DNA of 58,489 nt, from contig NZ_LQOY01000069.1 of assembly GCF_002101675.1 (NCBI RefSeq), positions 1 to 58,489 on the forward strand, given 5' to 3'. Position 1 is the first letter of the stretch, and the number at the start of each line of letters is the position of its first letter. Under the pieces are notes generated by a model, which had not been told where the DNA came from, did not search any database, and saw only the letters and a program-made list of their open reading frames with translations. This document shows, piece by piece, positions 23,110 to 32,057 of the stretch. The position numbers and the translations under genes are program-made. The DNA comes from Mycobacterium gordonae (GTDB lineage: Bacteria; Actinomycetota; Actinomycetes; Mycobacteriales; Mycobacteriaceae).

Positions 23110-24692
23110 GAGCCCGCCCCCGTCGCCACGGCCGCCTCAGCGGGTAACGGCGGTCCGGGAGCCGCCGGCGTCGGCGCGACCGGCCCCGGGATCACTCCTG
23201 GCCCCGGTGGCGGCGGCGGGATCGGCACCTGCGGCGCCTGCAGACCGATCGGCGGCAATACCGGGTACTCGTCGTAGGCGTTCGGCGGGCCCGGTGGAGT
23301 CTGCAGCCCGGACTGCGGGGGCGCGATGTCGGTGCCGCCCATCAGTTCGGCCAGCGACTCCGGGGTCAGCAGTCCCGCTGTGATCGGCCCTACCTGAGCG
23401 CCCTGCATGCCCGGCGCGACCACCCAGCCCGGCTGGGTGTTGCGGTGCGACAACGGGGTGTCGGGAACCCAGATCCCGGGCACCGTGGTGTCTTTGTACC
23501 CGTTCGGCGGCTGCAGCCGCGGCTCGGAGTAGGCGACCTGCTTCGGCAGCGTCTCGGCCGTGCTGAACAGGTTGAGGCCGAAGGGCAGGTAGTTGAACTT
23601 TATCGCATCGAGCACCGGCGCTAGGTACTGCGCGCACAGTTCGGCCGAGTCCTGATAGCCCAGCCGGCTGCCGGCCTGAATCATGCTGCACATGAATTGC
23701 ATCGGGTTGGCGAAGTTCGGGATGGCCGGAATTGACATGACCGCGCCGTGGGACGGGTGGTAGATCTGGCTGAGGTTGGTTTCCAGCGTCGGCAGCACGT
23801 GCAGCGCGGTTTCCAAGCCGTTGAGCGGCTCGGGTTGAACCAGCGTGGTGGTCAGGGTGGACAGGTTGTTGATGTCTTGGGCCAGCACCTCACGGTTCTC
23901 GGTGAGGAACGGGCGCAGCGTGGCGAGCAGCCCGTCGAACTGCTGGATCGCGTCGGCGAGCGCGCGGTCGGAACTGGTGAGCTTGTCGGTGAATTGGGCC
24001 AGGTTGGTGTTCAGCGCGACGAACTGCTTGTCGTCCTTGTGCAGGGCGTTGACGAACCGCGCCAGACTGCGCACCACCGCGAAGAAGTCACCACGGCCTT
24101 CGTTCAGGGCGGTGAGCGCCCGGGACAAGCTGTCCAGCGTGGTGTTGAACTGCTTGCCCTTGCCGGCCAGGCCATCGGCGAAGGATTCGATCAGGTCACC
24201 GAACGGGCCCTTGGGCTGCTCGGGGGTCGGACCCAGCTTGTCGATGATGTTGGCGACGCTCGAGCGCAGTTCATCCCATTCGGTCGGCACCTGTGTGCGC
24301 TCGATGGGAATCACCGCGTTATCGGTCATGACCGGACCGCCGCGGTAGGGCGGCTCCAGCTGAATGCTGCGCGACGCCACCAGTGTTGGGTTCACGATGA
24401 CCGCGGACGCGTTGGCGGGCACCTTGTACTTGTTGGCGTAGTGGAACGTCACCTTCATCTTGTCGCCGGCCGGCTCGATGGAGTCGATGGAACCCACACG
24501 CACGCCCATGATCTGGACCTTGTCGCCGGAGTACAGGGCGATCGCCGCGGGCAGGTAAGCGACGACGGTGTTGTTGCTCACCTTCTGGTAGAGCTGCCAG
24601 CCGACGAAAGCGGCGAGCAGTCCCACGATCACGGCCACTGACGCGACGACGTTGCGCAACCGCGGCCGGTGTGCAGCGAAATTGATGCTCAA
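23106..24692 (-). CDS. mceD: Mce-family protein MceD
   Basis: A 528-residue subunit with an N-terminal membrane helix (about residues 14-34), the Mce domain (NTVVAYLPAAIALYSGDKVQIMGVRVGSIDSIEPAGD) and a long alpha-helical segment. The C-terminus from about residue 440 is very rich in Pro (for example PIPPPPPGPG), as commonly found in MceC and MceD. The Pro-rich tail may reach through the cell wall. ATGA overlap with mceC. No unusual truncation is visible. Confidence 0.9.
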   Translation of the reverse strand: MSINFAAHRPRLRNVVASVAVIVGLLAAFVGWQLYQKVSNNTVVAYLPAAIALYSGDKVQIMGVRVGSIDSIEPAGDKMKVTFHYANKYKVPANASAVIVNPTLVASRSIQLEPPYRGGPVMTDNAVIPIERTQVPTEWDELRSSVANIIDKLGPTPEQPKGPFGDLIESFADGLAGKGKQFNTTLDSLSRALTALNEGRGDFFAVVRSLARFVNALHKDDKQFVALNTNLAQFTDKLTSSDRALADAIQQFDGLLATLRPFLTENREVLAQDINNLSTLTTTLVQPEPLNGLETALHVLPTLETNLSQIYHPSHGAVMSIPAIPNFANPMQFMCSMIQAGSRLGYQDSAELCAQYLAPVLDAIKFNYLPFGLNLFSTAETLPKQVAYSEPRLQPPNGYKDTTVPGIWVPDTPLSHRNTQPGWVVAPGMQGAQVGPITAGLLTPESLAELMGGTDIAPPQSGLQTPPGPPNAYDEYPVLPPIGLQAPQVPIPPPPPGPGVIPGPVAPTPAAPGPPLPAEAAVATGAGS

Positions 24693-26110
24693 CTCTGGCC
24701 TCCCGTGGTGCCTTCGGTGCGCGCGCCGGGCGGCGCGTTGGGCGGCAACGGCACCGGAGTGCCCGGCACGTCCGGCGGCGCCTCGCCGGGCCGCCCGGCG
24801 ATCGGAATCCCCGGTGTCGGAGGCAGCCCGTTCGGGTTCGGCGGCGAAGTCTGCACGTCGAGCGGGGCCGGGAAACTGCCGCCGAACGGTCCCACGTCAA
24901 CCCCCGCGCAGGGCAACGGATTCCACGGGCGCGGCAGCGCGTCGGCCGCTGGGGTGTACGAACATGGCGATCCCGGCGGGACGGCCGGCCCCGGATGCTC
25001 GGGGGTGCCTTCCAACACCGGCGGTGCGGGCGGCGGCGCACCGTTGGGGAACCGGGTGCCGTTGGGGTCGGGGAACCGGAAGGCGGGCAGGCCGGTGCTG
25101 CGCCAGAACTCTTCGGGATCCAGACCGCGCTTCTTGAACGCGGCATCGACGAACGGCTGCAGCATCCAGTACGGGAGCAGGTTGGACAGCACGATCTTGA
25201 AGTACGGTCCCGACGCGACGGACTCCCCCAGCGATGCCGCGAATGAGCTGACGAAGGTGAGGGTTTGAGCCAGGTCGTCTTTACGCTGCACCAGCACATC
25301 GGTGAGGGTGTGCAACTGCTCCAGTGCCGCATTCAAGTTCGGGTTGTCGTTGATGAATCCCTTTATCTGCTGTGCGACGCCCGAAATGTTTTGCAGCAGA
25401 GCGTCGATGGCCCGTCCGCGTTCGTTGAACGCGACCAGCAGCGCCTTGGCGTTGACCAGCAACCGGTTGATCTGTTCGCTGCGGTCACCGAGCACGCTGG
25501 CTACCTTGTTGGCCTGCGCGAGCAGATGTTTGATCTCGTCATCGCGCTTGCCGATGGTGTCGGAGAACCTGGCCACGCCGTCGAGGGCGGCACTGATGTG
25601 CGGGTAGGTCTGGTCGATGGTCTCAGACAGCACATTCAGCGACTGTTTGACGGTGTCGATGTTCCATCCCGTTGCAGCCCTGACGATGTCGAAGTTCGCG
25701 TCGTAAAGCTGGTAAGGCGTGGTGCTCTGGCCCAGCGGGAGCACACCCCCGGGCCGCAGAACTTTCGTTCCTCGCGGCTCGATCTCGAGCACCTTCTTAC
25801 CCAGGATGGTGTCGGTCTTGATCGCCAGCCGGCTCTCGGTGCCGATGGTGTTGGCGCCGATGGAGAATTTGATCAGCACGTGGTCGCCCTCGACGTCGAT
25901 GCTCTCCACTTTGCCGACATTGACACCGGTGATGCGCACCTTGTCGTTCTTGTTCAACTGACCCGATTCGGTGAACTGCCCGAAATAGGCCGGGGCTGCG
26001 AACATCATCGGGACGCTGGTGAAACTCTGGCCGACGAGCACGACGAGCACCAGCACCACGATGCCCATCAGCCCGACGCGGTTGCGGTTGAATTCCGTCA
26101 GTGTCCTCAT
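24689..26110 (-). CDS. mceC: Mce-family protein MceC
   Basis: A 473-residue subunit starting MRTLTEFNRNRVG at the ATG that overlaps the mceB stop (ATGA); the longer frame to 26188 is not needed. A single membrane helix spans about residues 14-32. The Mce domain (YFGQFTESGQLNKNDKVRITGVNVGKVESI) and helical part follow, then a Pro/Gly-rich tail from about residue 335 with repeated PG and PP steps. It is part of the hetero-hexameric lipid importer. Confidence 0.9.
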   Translation of the reverse strand: MRTLTEFNRNRVGLMGIVVLVLVVLVGQSFTSVPMMFAAPAYFGQFTESGQLNKNDKVRITGVNVGKVESIDVEGDHVLIKFSIGANTIGTESRLAIKTDTILGKKVLEIEPRGTKVLRPGGVLPLGQSTTPYQLYDANFDIVRAATGWNIDTVKQSLNVLSETIDQTYPHISAALDGVARFSDTIGKRDDEIKHLLAQANKVASVLGDRSEQINRLLVNAKALLVAFNERGRAIDALLQNISGVAQQIKGFINDNPNLNAALEQLHTLTDVLVQRKDDLAQTLTFVSSFAASLGESVASGPYFKIVLSNLLPYWMLQPFVDAAFKKRGLDPEEFWRSTGLPAFRFPDPNGTRFPNGAPPPAPPVLEGTPEHPGPAVPPGSPCSYTPAADALPRPWNPLPCAGVDVGPFGGSFPAPLDVQTSPPNPNGLPPTPGIPIAGRPGEAPPDVPGTPVPLPPNAPPGARTEGTTGGQS

Positions 26111-27147
26111 TGGGGCGTGCACCTGCCCGTGGGCTGCTGCCAGATCCGGACCGTGCGAACCGGCCCGCCGCCCTGCAATCCGTTCCACCGGATCGAGAGG
26201 TCGCAGACGTAGAAGTTCACCCAGTCGCCGTAGAGACCGATGCTGCGTCCGATCAGGTTGAGCGCGGTGGGGGTCTTGTGGATGAGGTCGCTGAGTTGTT
26301 CGCGCTGATCGATGAGCGGCTGCTGGAAGGCCTGCAGGTAGTTGATCTCCTTGTGCAAAAGCGCGCGGTTGTCCGCCAGTAACTCCGACACCGTTCCGGC
26401 GGCGTTGCTGATGTTGGCCAGGCCAGCGGCCAGCGAATCGGCATGGTTCTGCAGACCGGTGATCAACCTTTCGAAGTTGTCCACCGTTTCGTCGAACTCC
26501 TGGCGATGCCTGACCGTGGTGTCCAGGACGATGTTCAAGTTCTTGACCACCTCACCGATCGCCTGGTCGCGTTCAGCGATGTGCGCGGTCAGCTGCGCCG
26601 TCTGATCGAGGATGTCGTTGATGGTTCCGCCCTGACCCTGGAAGACGGTGACAATGGCCGAGGCGATGGTGTTGACCTTCTCCGGTTCCAGCGCCTTGAA
26701 CAGCGGCTTGAATCCACCGATCAACGCGTCGAGGTCCAGGGCCGGTGAAGTGCGGGAGAGCGGGATCAGCCCGCCTGCGGGCAGTATCTGGTCTGCGCCG
26801 TCACCCATGCCTCGTTTGAGCTCGACGAAGCGATTTCCGAGCAGGTCGAGATAGCGGATCTGCGCAGTGGTCGACTGGTACAGCTGGATCGAGCGGTCGA
26901 CGGCGAAGTCAACCCGCACCCGGTTGCCACCATCGATCAGGTTGACGGCTTTGACCTTGCCGATCTCCACTCCGGAGGCGCGCACGAACTGGCCGTCCTT
27001 CAGGCCGCTGCCATTGGCGAACTCCGCGGAATAGGTGTTGGTGCTGGTGAAACGCATCTGCGCGAACACCACGACGATCGAGACGACGATCAAGAAGAGC
27101 ACCAGCGAGACGATGCCGAGTTTGATTGCGCTACCGGTGATTTTCAT
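26107..27147 (-). CDS. mceB: Mce-family protein MceB
   Basis: A 346-residue subunit. The start is the ATG at 27145-27147 (MKITGSAIKLG), overlapping the mceA stop in ATGA; the frame extends 36 nt further up without need. One membrane helix spans about residues 8-28. The Mce domain (NTYSAEFANGSGLKDGQFVRASGVEIGKVKAVNLIDGG) and helical region lead to a short C-terminus with two Cys (YVCDLS, GRCTPQ), normal for MceB. Confidence 0.9.
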   Translation of the reverse strand: MKITGSAIKLGIVSLVLFLIVVSIVVVFAQMRFTSTNTYSAEFANGSGLKDGQFVRASGVEIGKVKAVNLIDGGNRVRVDFAVDRSIQLYQSTTAQIRYLDLLGNRFVELKRGMGDGADQILPAGGLIPLSRTSPALDLDALIGGFKPLFKALEPEKVNTIASAIVTVFQGQGGTINDILDQTAQLTAHIAERDQAIGEVVKNLNIVLDTTVRHRQEFDETVDNFERLITGLQNHADSLAAGLANISNAAGTVSELLADNRALLHKEINYLQAFQQPLIDQREQLSDLIHKTPTALNLIGRSIGLYGDWVNFYVCDLSIRWNGLQGGGPVRTVRIWQQPTGRCTPQ

Positions 27148-28451
27148 GGGTTGATCGTGTTGTCCCCGACTTGGCGGCCCCACACGTACTCGAGTGCGTA
27201 TGGCGAACCGGTGTCCACGTGGTTGTACGGTGCGAGACTTGCGCCGGTGTCGACCACCAGGCTCGGCGCCGGCCAGAAGTCATGGTTGATCGGCTGCCAG
27301 CAGCCCGGCGCGCCACCCGGTCCACCACGGGCGTTCACCCGCGGAAGATTCTCCGGATAGGTGTAGGGATTCGGTGCTCCGCCGACCAACCCGGCCACTT
27401 GGAGGAGGCCTTGGGTGAGCACTGTGCCGGTCAGCCCGGGCAGCGTCAGGATGCCGCCCAGCCCGGACGTCAATTCGGTCATGGTTTTCAGCCCGTACCC
27501 GTTACCGCCACCCGTGGTTGCATAGGCTGCTGGCTCGGCGTCGCGATAATTCCTTATCGTGCAGAATATTTCGGGACTGTAGGTGTCGAACAGCTGGGCG
27601 GTGGGGAGCAGATCGGAGATGCCACGTTGCAGGTAAGGCCCGCCGCGCTCGAAGATGTCTGCACCGGTGTTGCCCATGCCGGCGGCAGCGAGCAGCGCGG
27701 AATCCAATTCTGCTTCCTGCCCGTGCAGCGTGCGGGCCGTGACTACCGCGTGATCGAGGGCGTCCAACAGATCCGGCGCGGCGTTGTTGTAGGTGTCGGC
27801 CAGGGCGGCGAGCTGCTGAATATCGTGGCGCACCTGCGGCATTCGAGGGTTGATGTCATCAAGGACGGCGTTGACGTTGACAATCGACTGCCCGAGTTTG
27901 TCGCCCAACCCGGCCAGGGCCTGCGCTGCCGCGGACAGCGTGAGGTTCAGCTTGACCGGGTCGACCTTCTCCGCAATCGCGGTGAGGGTCTCGAACAGCG
28001 TATTGAACTCGGTCGTCACCGACCTCGCATCGATCTCGTGTTCCGATGAAATACGCTGCGGAACAGGATTTTTCGGAGAGCTCAGCGAGACATACTTATT
28101 GCCGAAGACGGTGGTGGCCTTGATCTTGGCCTCCACATTGGCCGGAATCAGCCTGATGTACTCCGGTTTGACTTCCATAGAGAACTTGGCCACCGGCACG
28201 CCGTCGCGTTGGATCTCCGAAATGTTGGTGACACGGCCGATTTCCACCCCGTTGTAGGTGACCTTGGATCCCGGGTCCATCACCAGGCCGGCCCGAGGGG
28301 CCACCAGCGTCAAGGGCGTCTTCGGCGTCAGCTTGCCCCGGAACTGAAACCAGACGAATCCCAGCACGATCGAGGAGACGACCAGGAACAGCACCGCCGC
28401 CGTTTTGTAGGGCGGGATGCGCGGGGGGTTCTCCTTCACCGGGGCTGTCAT
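27144..28451 (-). CDS. mceA: Mce-family protein MceA
   Basis: A 435-residue first Mce subunit, encoded 5 nt after yrbEB. It has a membrane helix (residues about 16-36), the Mce domain (LVAPRAGLVMDPGSKVTYNGVEIGRVTNI) and a helical part containing the MceA signature around FERGGPYLQRGISDLLPTAQLFDTYSPEIFCTIRNY. It would sit on the YrbE permease and start the lipid channel. Some MceA proteins promote cell entry; nothing here shows that directly. Confidence 0.9.
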   Translation of the reverse strand: MTAPVKENPPRIPPYKTAAVLFLVVSSIVLGFVWFQFRGKLTPKTPLTLVAPRAGLVMDPGSKVTYNGVEIGRVTNISEIQRDGVPVAKFSMEVKPEYIRLIPANVEAKIKATTVFGNKYVSLSSPKNPVPQRISSEHEIDARSVTTEFNTLFETLTAIAEKVDPVKLNLTLSAAAQALAGLGDKLGQSIVNVNAVLDDINPRMPQVRHDIQQLAALADTYNNAAPDLLDALDHAVVTARTLHGQEAELDSALLAAAGMGNTGADIFERGGPYLQRGISDLLPTAQLFDTYSPEIFCTIRNYRDAEPAAYATTGGGNGYGLKTMTELTSGLGGILTLPGLTGTVLTQGLLQVAGLVGGAPNPYTYPENLPRVNARGGPGGAPGCWQPINHDFWPAPSLVVDTGASLAPYNHVDTGSPYALEYVWGRQVGDNTINP

Positions 28452-28456
28452 GTCGC

Positions 28457-29317
28457 CTACACAGTGAGGTTGAAGTTGGGGTTCTTGCCGTAGACCGCCA
28501 TTGCGGTCAGCACGACCACCACCACGATGGTGATCAGCGACAACCGCATTGACCGGCCGACCGCCTCGCCGACACCGACCGGACCGCCGTGTGCGGTGTA
28601 GCCGTAGTAGGAGTGGGTGGTCATGACGACCACCGCGACGAGGATCACCTCGGCGAACGACCAGCCGACGTCGTTGAGGCGCAGGAAGGTGTGGAAGTAG
28701 TGGTTGTAGGTGCCGGCGGATTGTCCGTACAAGAACACCGTGGTGACCTGTGTGGAGACGAAGGCCATGGTGATCCCCAACGCGTAGAGGGGGACGATGA
28801 CGATGAGACCCGCCACCACCCGGGTGGACGCGAGGTAGGCGACCGACCTGACACTCATCACTTCCAGCGCGTCGATCTCTTCACTGATGCGCATGGCGCC
28901 CAGTTCGGCGGTGGCGCCGGCGCCAACGGTGGCCGCCAGCGCCTGCCCGGCGGCCACCGGCGCTACGAACCGGACATTGACCATGGCTGCCAGGAAGCCG
29001 GTGAAGGCCTCGACACCGATATTCCCCAGTGACGCGTAGCCCTGGATCGCGACCAGCGAACCCGCGGACAGGGTGATGAACCCGACGATGGCGGCCGTGC
29101 CACCGGCCACGGCCATCGCGCCCGTACCCATCCCCATCTGGGCGACCATCCGCACGAGCTCTTTGGGGTAGCGGCGCAGTGCGAACGGGATCTGGGCGAC
29201 CGCGGTCACCGCGAACCAAACCATCTGACCGAGCTCCAGCAACAGCTTGGCCGGGACTTCCCCGTAGCGACCGAGGTTTGCTCGTGGGACTCTGAGATGG
29301 GTTGTGGCAGTAGCCAT
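28457..29317 (-). CDS. MlaE/YrbE-family permease, YrbEB
   Basis: A 286-residue integral membrane permease (MlaE family, five to six helices). The conserved cytosolic coupling segment GAGATAELGAMRISEEIDALEVMSVRSVAYLASTRVVAG is present. Together with YrbEA it forms the ABC-type permease dimer that the MceG ATPase energises; no mceG gene is in the window, as usual in mycobacteria. It starts 1 nt after the yrbEA stop and is followed by mceA after 5 nt. Confidence 0.9.
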   Translation of the reverse strand: MATATTHLRVPRANLGRYGEVPAKLLLELGQMVWFAVTAVAQIPFALRRYPKELVRMVAQMGMGTGAMAVAGGTAAIVGFITLSAGSLVAIQGYASLGNIGVEAFTGFLAAMVNVRFVAPVAAGQALAATVGAGATAELGAMRISEEIDALEVMSVRSVAYLASTRVVAGLIVIVPLYALGITMAFVSTQVTTVFLYGQSAGTYNHYFHTFLRLNDVGWSFAEVILVAVVVMTTHSYYGYTAHGGPVGVGEAVGRSMRLSLITIVVVVVLTAMAVYGKNPNFNLTV

Positions 29318-29318
29318 A

Positions 29319-30113
29319 TCAGCGTCCCGTCCCGAATCTGACGCCGATCGTGGTCAGTGCCGCGTTGACGGCGAACAGCGCGATGAAGCACAGCACCACG
29401 GTCTCGTTGACGGCAGTGCCCAGACCCTTGGACCCGCCTCGGACGATCAGCCCGCGATAACACCCGACGAGGCCGGCGATCAGCCCGAAAGTGGCGGCCT
29501 TGATATTGGCGATCACCACTTCGGGCAGGCCGGTAAGGGCGGTCAGGGTGGAGAGGTAGGCACCGCTCGAGACGTTCTGCAGGTACACGCTGAACAGGTA
29601 TCCACCACCCAGTCCGACGGCGATCACCAGTCCGTTGAGCAGCACGGCGACCATCGTCGAGGCGACGACGCGGGGCAGCACCAGCCGGTGGATCGGATCG
29701 ATGCCGAGCACCTCGAGCGCATCGATCTCCTCGCGGATGGTCCGGGCGCCCAGGTCGGCACAGATCGCGGTGCCCCCGGCGCCGGCGACCACCAGCACGG
29801 TCACGATCGGGCCCAGCTGGGTGACCGCGCCGATCCCGGCGCCCGCCCCGGAGACGTCCGCCGCGCCGAACTCGGCCAGCAAGACGTTCAGCGTGAAGAT
29901 GAGCAGCACGGTTTCGGGGATCGACACGGCGATGGTCGGAAGCAGCGACACCCGCATCAGAAACCAGCCGATCCAGATGAATTCGCGCCATTCGAACGGC
30001 CGCTTCAAGGCCTTCGCGGTGAGCACACACATCCGGAAGAACCCGCCGGCGACCTCGGTACCCGGCCGGATCCTGCGGCCGACGCGACCGGCGACGGTGT
30101 GCGAGGCGGTCAT
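29319..30113 (-). CDS. MlaE/YrbE-family permease, YrbEA
   Basis: A 264-residue MlaE-family permease, first gene of the mce operon. The start is the ATG at 30111-30113 (MTASHTVAGRVG) with a Shine-Dalgarno GGGGAG about 9 nt upstream; the frame open to 30311 runs through operator DNA. The conserved coupling motif DLGARTIREEIDALEVLGIDPIHRLVLPRVVA is present. Two TetR-type palindromes lie 200-400 bp upstream over promoter-like sequences, so the whole operon is probably repressed by the adjacent TetR protein. Confidence 0.9.
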   Translation of the reverse strand: MTASHTVAGRVGRRIRPGTEVAGGFFRMCVLTAKALKRPFEWREFIWIGWFLMRVSLLPTIAVSIPETVLLIFTLNVLLAEFGAADVSGAGAGIGAVTQLGPIVTVLVVAGAGGTAICADLGARTIREEIDALEVLGIDPIHRLVLPRVVASTMVAVLLNGLVIAVGLGGGYLFSVYLQNVSSGAYLSTLTALTGLPEVVIANIKAATFGLIAGLVGCYRGLIVRGGSKGLGTAVNETVVLCFIALFAVNAALTTIGVRFGTGR

Positions 30114-30310
30114 CGGCCCGAACTCCCCACGGTGTCGAGTGCGCTGACATGGCGGCGACGAGAATTGTTGGTGCGCCGACTTATTCGAGCGTCCCGCCGC
30201 CAAAGCGCCTCGTCGGGAACGCCATTTAGGCGCCCAACGTGCTCCAGGTGACCGGCAGTTCCGGTCCCCACCCTTCGGCCCCATGCCGCCCGCGTATGCG
30301 CCACGCGGCA

Positions 30311-30340
30311 ACTATGGCACTAGACCGTACGTGCAGTCAA
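30311..30340 (-). promoter_or_regulatory. mce promoter with TetR palindrome (site B)
   Basis: Minus strand TTGACT (30340-30335), an 18-nt spacer and CATAGT (30316-30311). The palindrome GACCGTACGTGCAGTC (30323-30338) covers the -35 and most of the spacer. It matches site A at 14 of 16 positions. Confidence 0.65.
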
Positions 30341-30497
30341 CAGATCCGCGGCGACTGCTGAGGTGCCAGATAATGACGGGCGGGGTCGCTGGGCGTCACT
30401 CACCGCTCTTGCGCCCGCTGAGCTGGGCATTTGCGCATCTATGCCGCTGCGCTTGGCCGCACTGTTGAGCGCGGGGCCGCAGCAACGCCACGCGGCA

Positions 30498-30515
30498 AAC
30501 TATACGTACAGTCAA
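30498..30515 (-). promoter_or_regulatory. Second mce-side TetR palindrome (site C)
   Basis: AACTATACGTACAGTC (30498-30513) matches sites A, B and D at the core GTACGT/TACGTAC. On the minus strand it contains a -10-like TATAGT (30504-30499), so binding would block a second, upstream mce promoter, or cooperate with site B. Confidence 0.55.
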
Positions 30516-30583
30516 TCAGCTCGAAAGCCGTCGCCCGCGGACCAAATCCTCAGCCGGTTCGAGATTTTCGGTGTCTATACCGA

Positions 30584-31255
30584 TCAGTTCCGAGCGCCGG
30601 TGACCACACTGAGGCACTCGCGCACCACCGAGACGACGTCTGCTGCGGGGCTGGCCCACTTGTTGAGCCCCAGTCGGTCGAGCAACAACCCGCCGAGGAA
30701 CACGTCGACAAAAGCCGCGCCTACCCGTTCGGGGGTCCGGGAGTCATTGGGGTCGAACCACACCCACATCCATTCGAGCGATCCCCACAGCTGCAGTGCC
30801 GCGAGATCGACGTCCACACTTCGGAATACGCCGCAATCAACTCCGTTGCGGATCTCGTCGATGGTGAGCGCCTGCAGTTGATGGCGCAATTTGCGGACCT
30901 GCTGCATTGCCGGGTCATCCGCGAGCTGCACCACCTCGCGCTGGCTTGCGACCGTGGCGTCACGGGCCATCACCTGCAGCAGCGCGGACGTGAAAATGAT
31001 TGCAGCAATGCGCTCGTGCGGGGCGGCAACCCGATCCCACACCATCTGCAGCACATCGAGCTGACTGGCCAGGTGTGCTTCGGTGAGCTCCCGCAGCATC
31101 TGTGCTTTGGTCCCGAAGTGGTGGACGATGGTGCCCTTGGACATCCCGAGTTCGTCGGCGATATCGCCGATATTGGTTCTCTCATAACCACGTTCGGCGA
31201 CGTAGCGGACAAACGCGTCGAGAATCTCGCTGCGTCTGCCAGGTGATCTGGGCAT
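30584..31255 (-). CDS. TetR-family regulator of the mce operon
   Basis: A 223-residue TetR protein. The N-terminal HTH (residues about 8-52) reads RSEILDAFVRYVAERGYERTNIGDIADELGMSKGTIVHHFGTKAQML. The ligand domain has an aromatic-rich stretch (LEWMWVWFDPND) suggesting a hydrophobic ligand such as a lipid or steroid (inference). It lies directly upstream of and in the same direction as yrbEA. A palindrome of the same sequence class as those at the mce and triple-Phd promoters sits between its own -35 and -10, so autorepression plus control of the mce unit is very likely, comparable in layout to Mce3R. Confidence 0.9.
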   Translation of the reverse strand: MPRSPGRRSEILDAFVRYVAERGYERTNIGDIADELGMSKGTIVHHFGTKAQMLRELTEAHLASQLDVLQMVWDRVAAPHERIAAIIFTSALLQVMARDATVASQREVVQLADDPAMQQVRKLRHQLQALTIDEIRNGVDCGVFRSVDVDLAALQLWGSLEWMWVWFDPNDSRTPERVGAAFVDVFLGGLLLDRLGLNKWASPAADVVSVVRECLSVVTGARN

Positions 31256-31271
31256 TGAAGACCTTCGGCGT

Positions 31272-31300
31272 AGACTAACCGTACGAACGGTCTATCATAA
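31272..31300 (-). promoter_or_regulatory. tetR promoter with TetR palindrome (site D)
   Basis: Minus strand TTATGA (31300-31295), 17-nt spacer, TAGTCT (31277-31272), then ATG 31255. The palindrome AACCGTACGAACGGTC (31277-31292) fills the spacer. It has nearly perfect two-fold symmetry (AACCGT/ACGGTC arms). Confidence 0.65.
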
Positions 31301-31406
31301 CCATCGCCGTGTGAACATCCCCCAACGACATCCGTGCCGAAATTGCTCGATGCGATAGCAGGCGCGCGGCCAGCCTGGGGCATCGCCGCGCAGAATCGCT
31401 CAAGAC

Positions 31407-31423
31407 GGTTCCGGCTCGGAACC
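31407..31423 (-). terminator. Short hairpin after the 105-aa hypothetical gene
   Basis: GGTTCCG-GCT-CGGAACC, perfect 7-bp arms with a 3-nt loop, 11 nt downstream of the stop at 31435. No U-tract follows. A weak terminator or mRNA 3' stabiliser is possible. Confidence 0.4.
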
Positions 31424-31434
31424 CCCTCTTCGGA

Positions 31435-31752
31435 TTACAGAGCTTGCAACGGCCTACTGCGGTTGGTTGTGTCCGGCGCGGTGACGACGAACATGTTGGC
31501 GCCGGGAGCTGACTTGATTTCGCCGGCGGTGTACATGGTCAGGAGTTCTCTGCCGTCGCTGTCGGCGATGCACACATAGGTGTCGGTCTCAGGGTCGTAG
31601 TCGAAGCCGTCCCAGGCCAGAACGAACGCCAGGCAATTGCCGTCGCGGTCTGCGACCACAAGTTTGTGCGCGCCGGACTTCTTGAGTAGATCCGCGTCCT
31701 GCGCGCGCCGCTGTGAGACCCCGTTCTTGTGCATCGGTACGCTGTTCAACAT
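31435..31752 (-). CDS. Hypothetical protein (105 aa)
   Basis: A soluble 105-residue protein starting MLNSVPMHKNGVSQRRAQDADLLKKSG. The central part (HKLVVADRDGNCLAFVLAWDGFDYDPETDTYVCIADSDGRELLTMY) reads as a compact beta-rich domain. I do not recognise the family. A clear Shine-Dalgarno AAGGGAG 7-8 nt before the ATG supports expression. It is isolated between tetR and the acidic-protein gene; a perfect 14-bp palindrome lies in the region upstream. Confidence 0.6.
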   Translation of the reverse strand: MLNSVPMHKNGVSQRRAQDADLLKKSGAHKLVVADRDGNCLAFVLAWDGFDYDPETDTYVCIADSDGRELLTMYTAGEIKSAPGANMFVVTAPDTTNRSRPLQAL

Positions 31753-32057
31753 TCGTGTGCTCCCTTAGCGAGGTTGTCCCCGCCCGGTTCGGGCGCTCCA
31801 TTTATCCCGACTTGGCGGTATTTGGGACATTACCTCTGCAAACGGACTGCTAACAGGGCATTAATGCCCCCGTCAAGGGGCCATTGGTTGCCTTCTGGAG
31901 CCCGGGTGCGGCTGTTCCCCCACCGGTTCAGGCCAGGCATCAGGCGGCCGAGCCTCCGGCCCGGCCGCCGTCTTTGCGCCGGCGAAGATTTGGGTAACCA
32001 GGCACTGGCGCAGCAGCGTCAGGGTCGCATCAGCCAGCACACGGAAGGGGCTTGTCA
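31753..32057. other. Intergenic region with a 14-bp perfect palindrome
   Basis: 305 bp between divergent genes. The palindrome GGGCATTAATGCCC (31856-31869) could be an operator for either gene. A TTGACG (minus, 31877-31872) overlaps its edge. No ORF or RNA gene is recognised. Confidence 0.4.

Larger units (their letters stand above)
30114..30583. other. Regulatory region between tetR and the mce operon
   Basis: 470 bp without a credible gene. It holds two copies of the TetR-type palindrome (30323-30338 and 30498-30513), each over promoter-like hexamers directed at the mce operon. A leader of about 180 to 380 nt would precede yrbEA. Small open frames here have no recognisable product. Confidence 0.6.
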
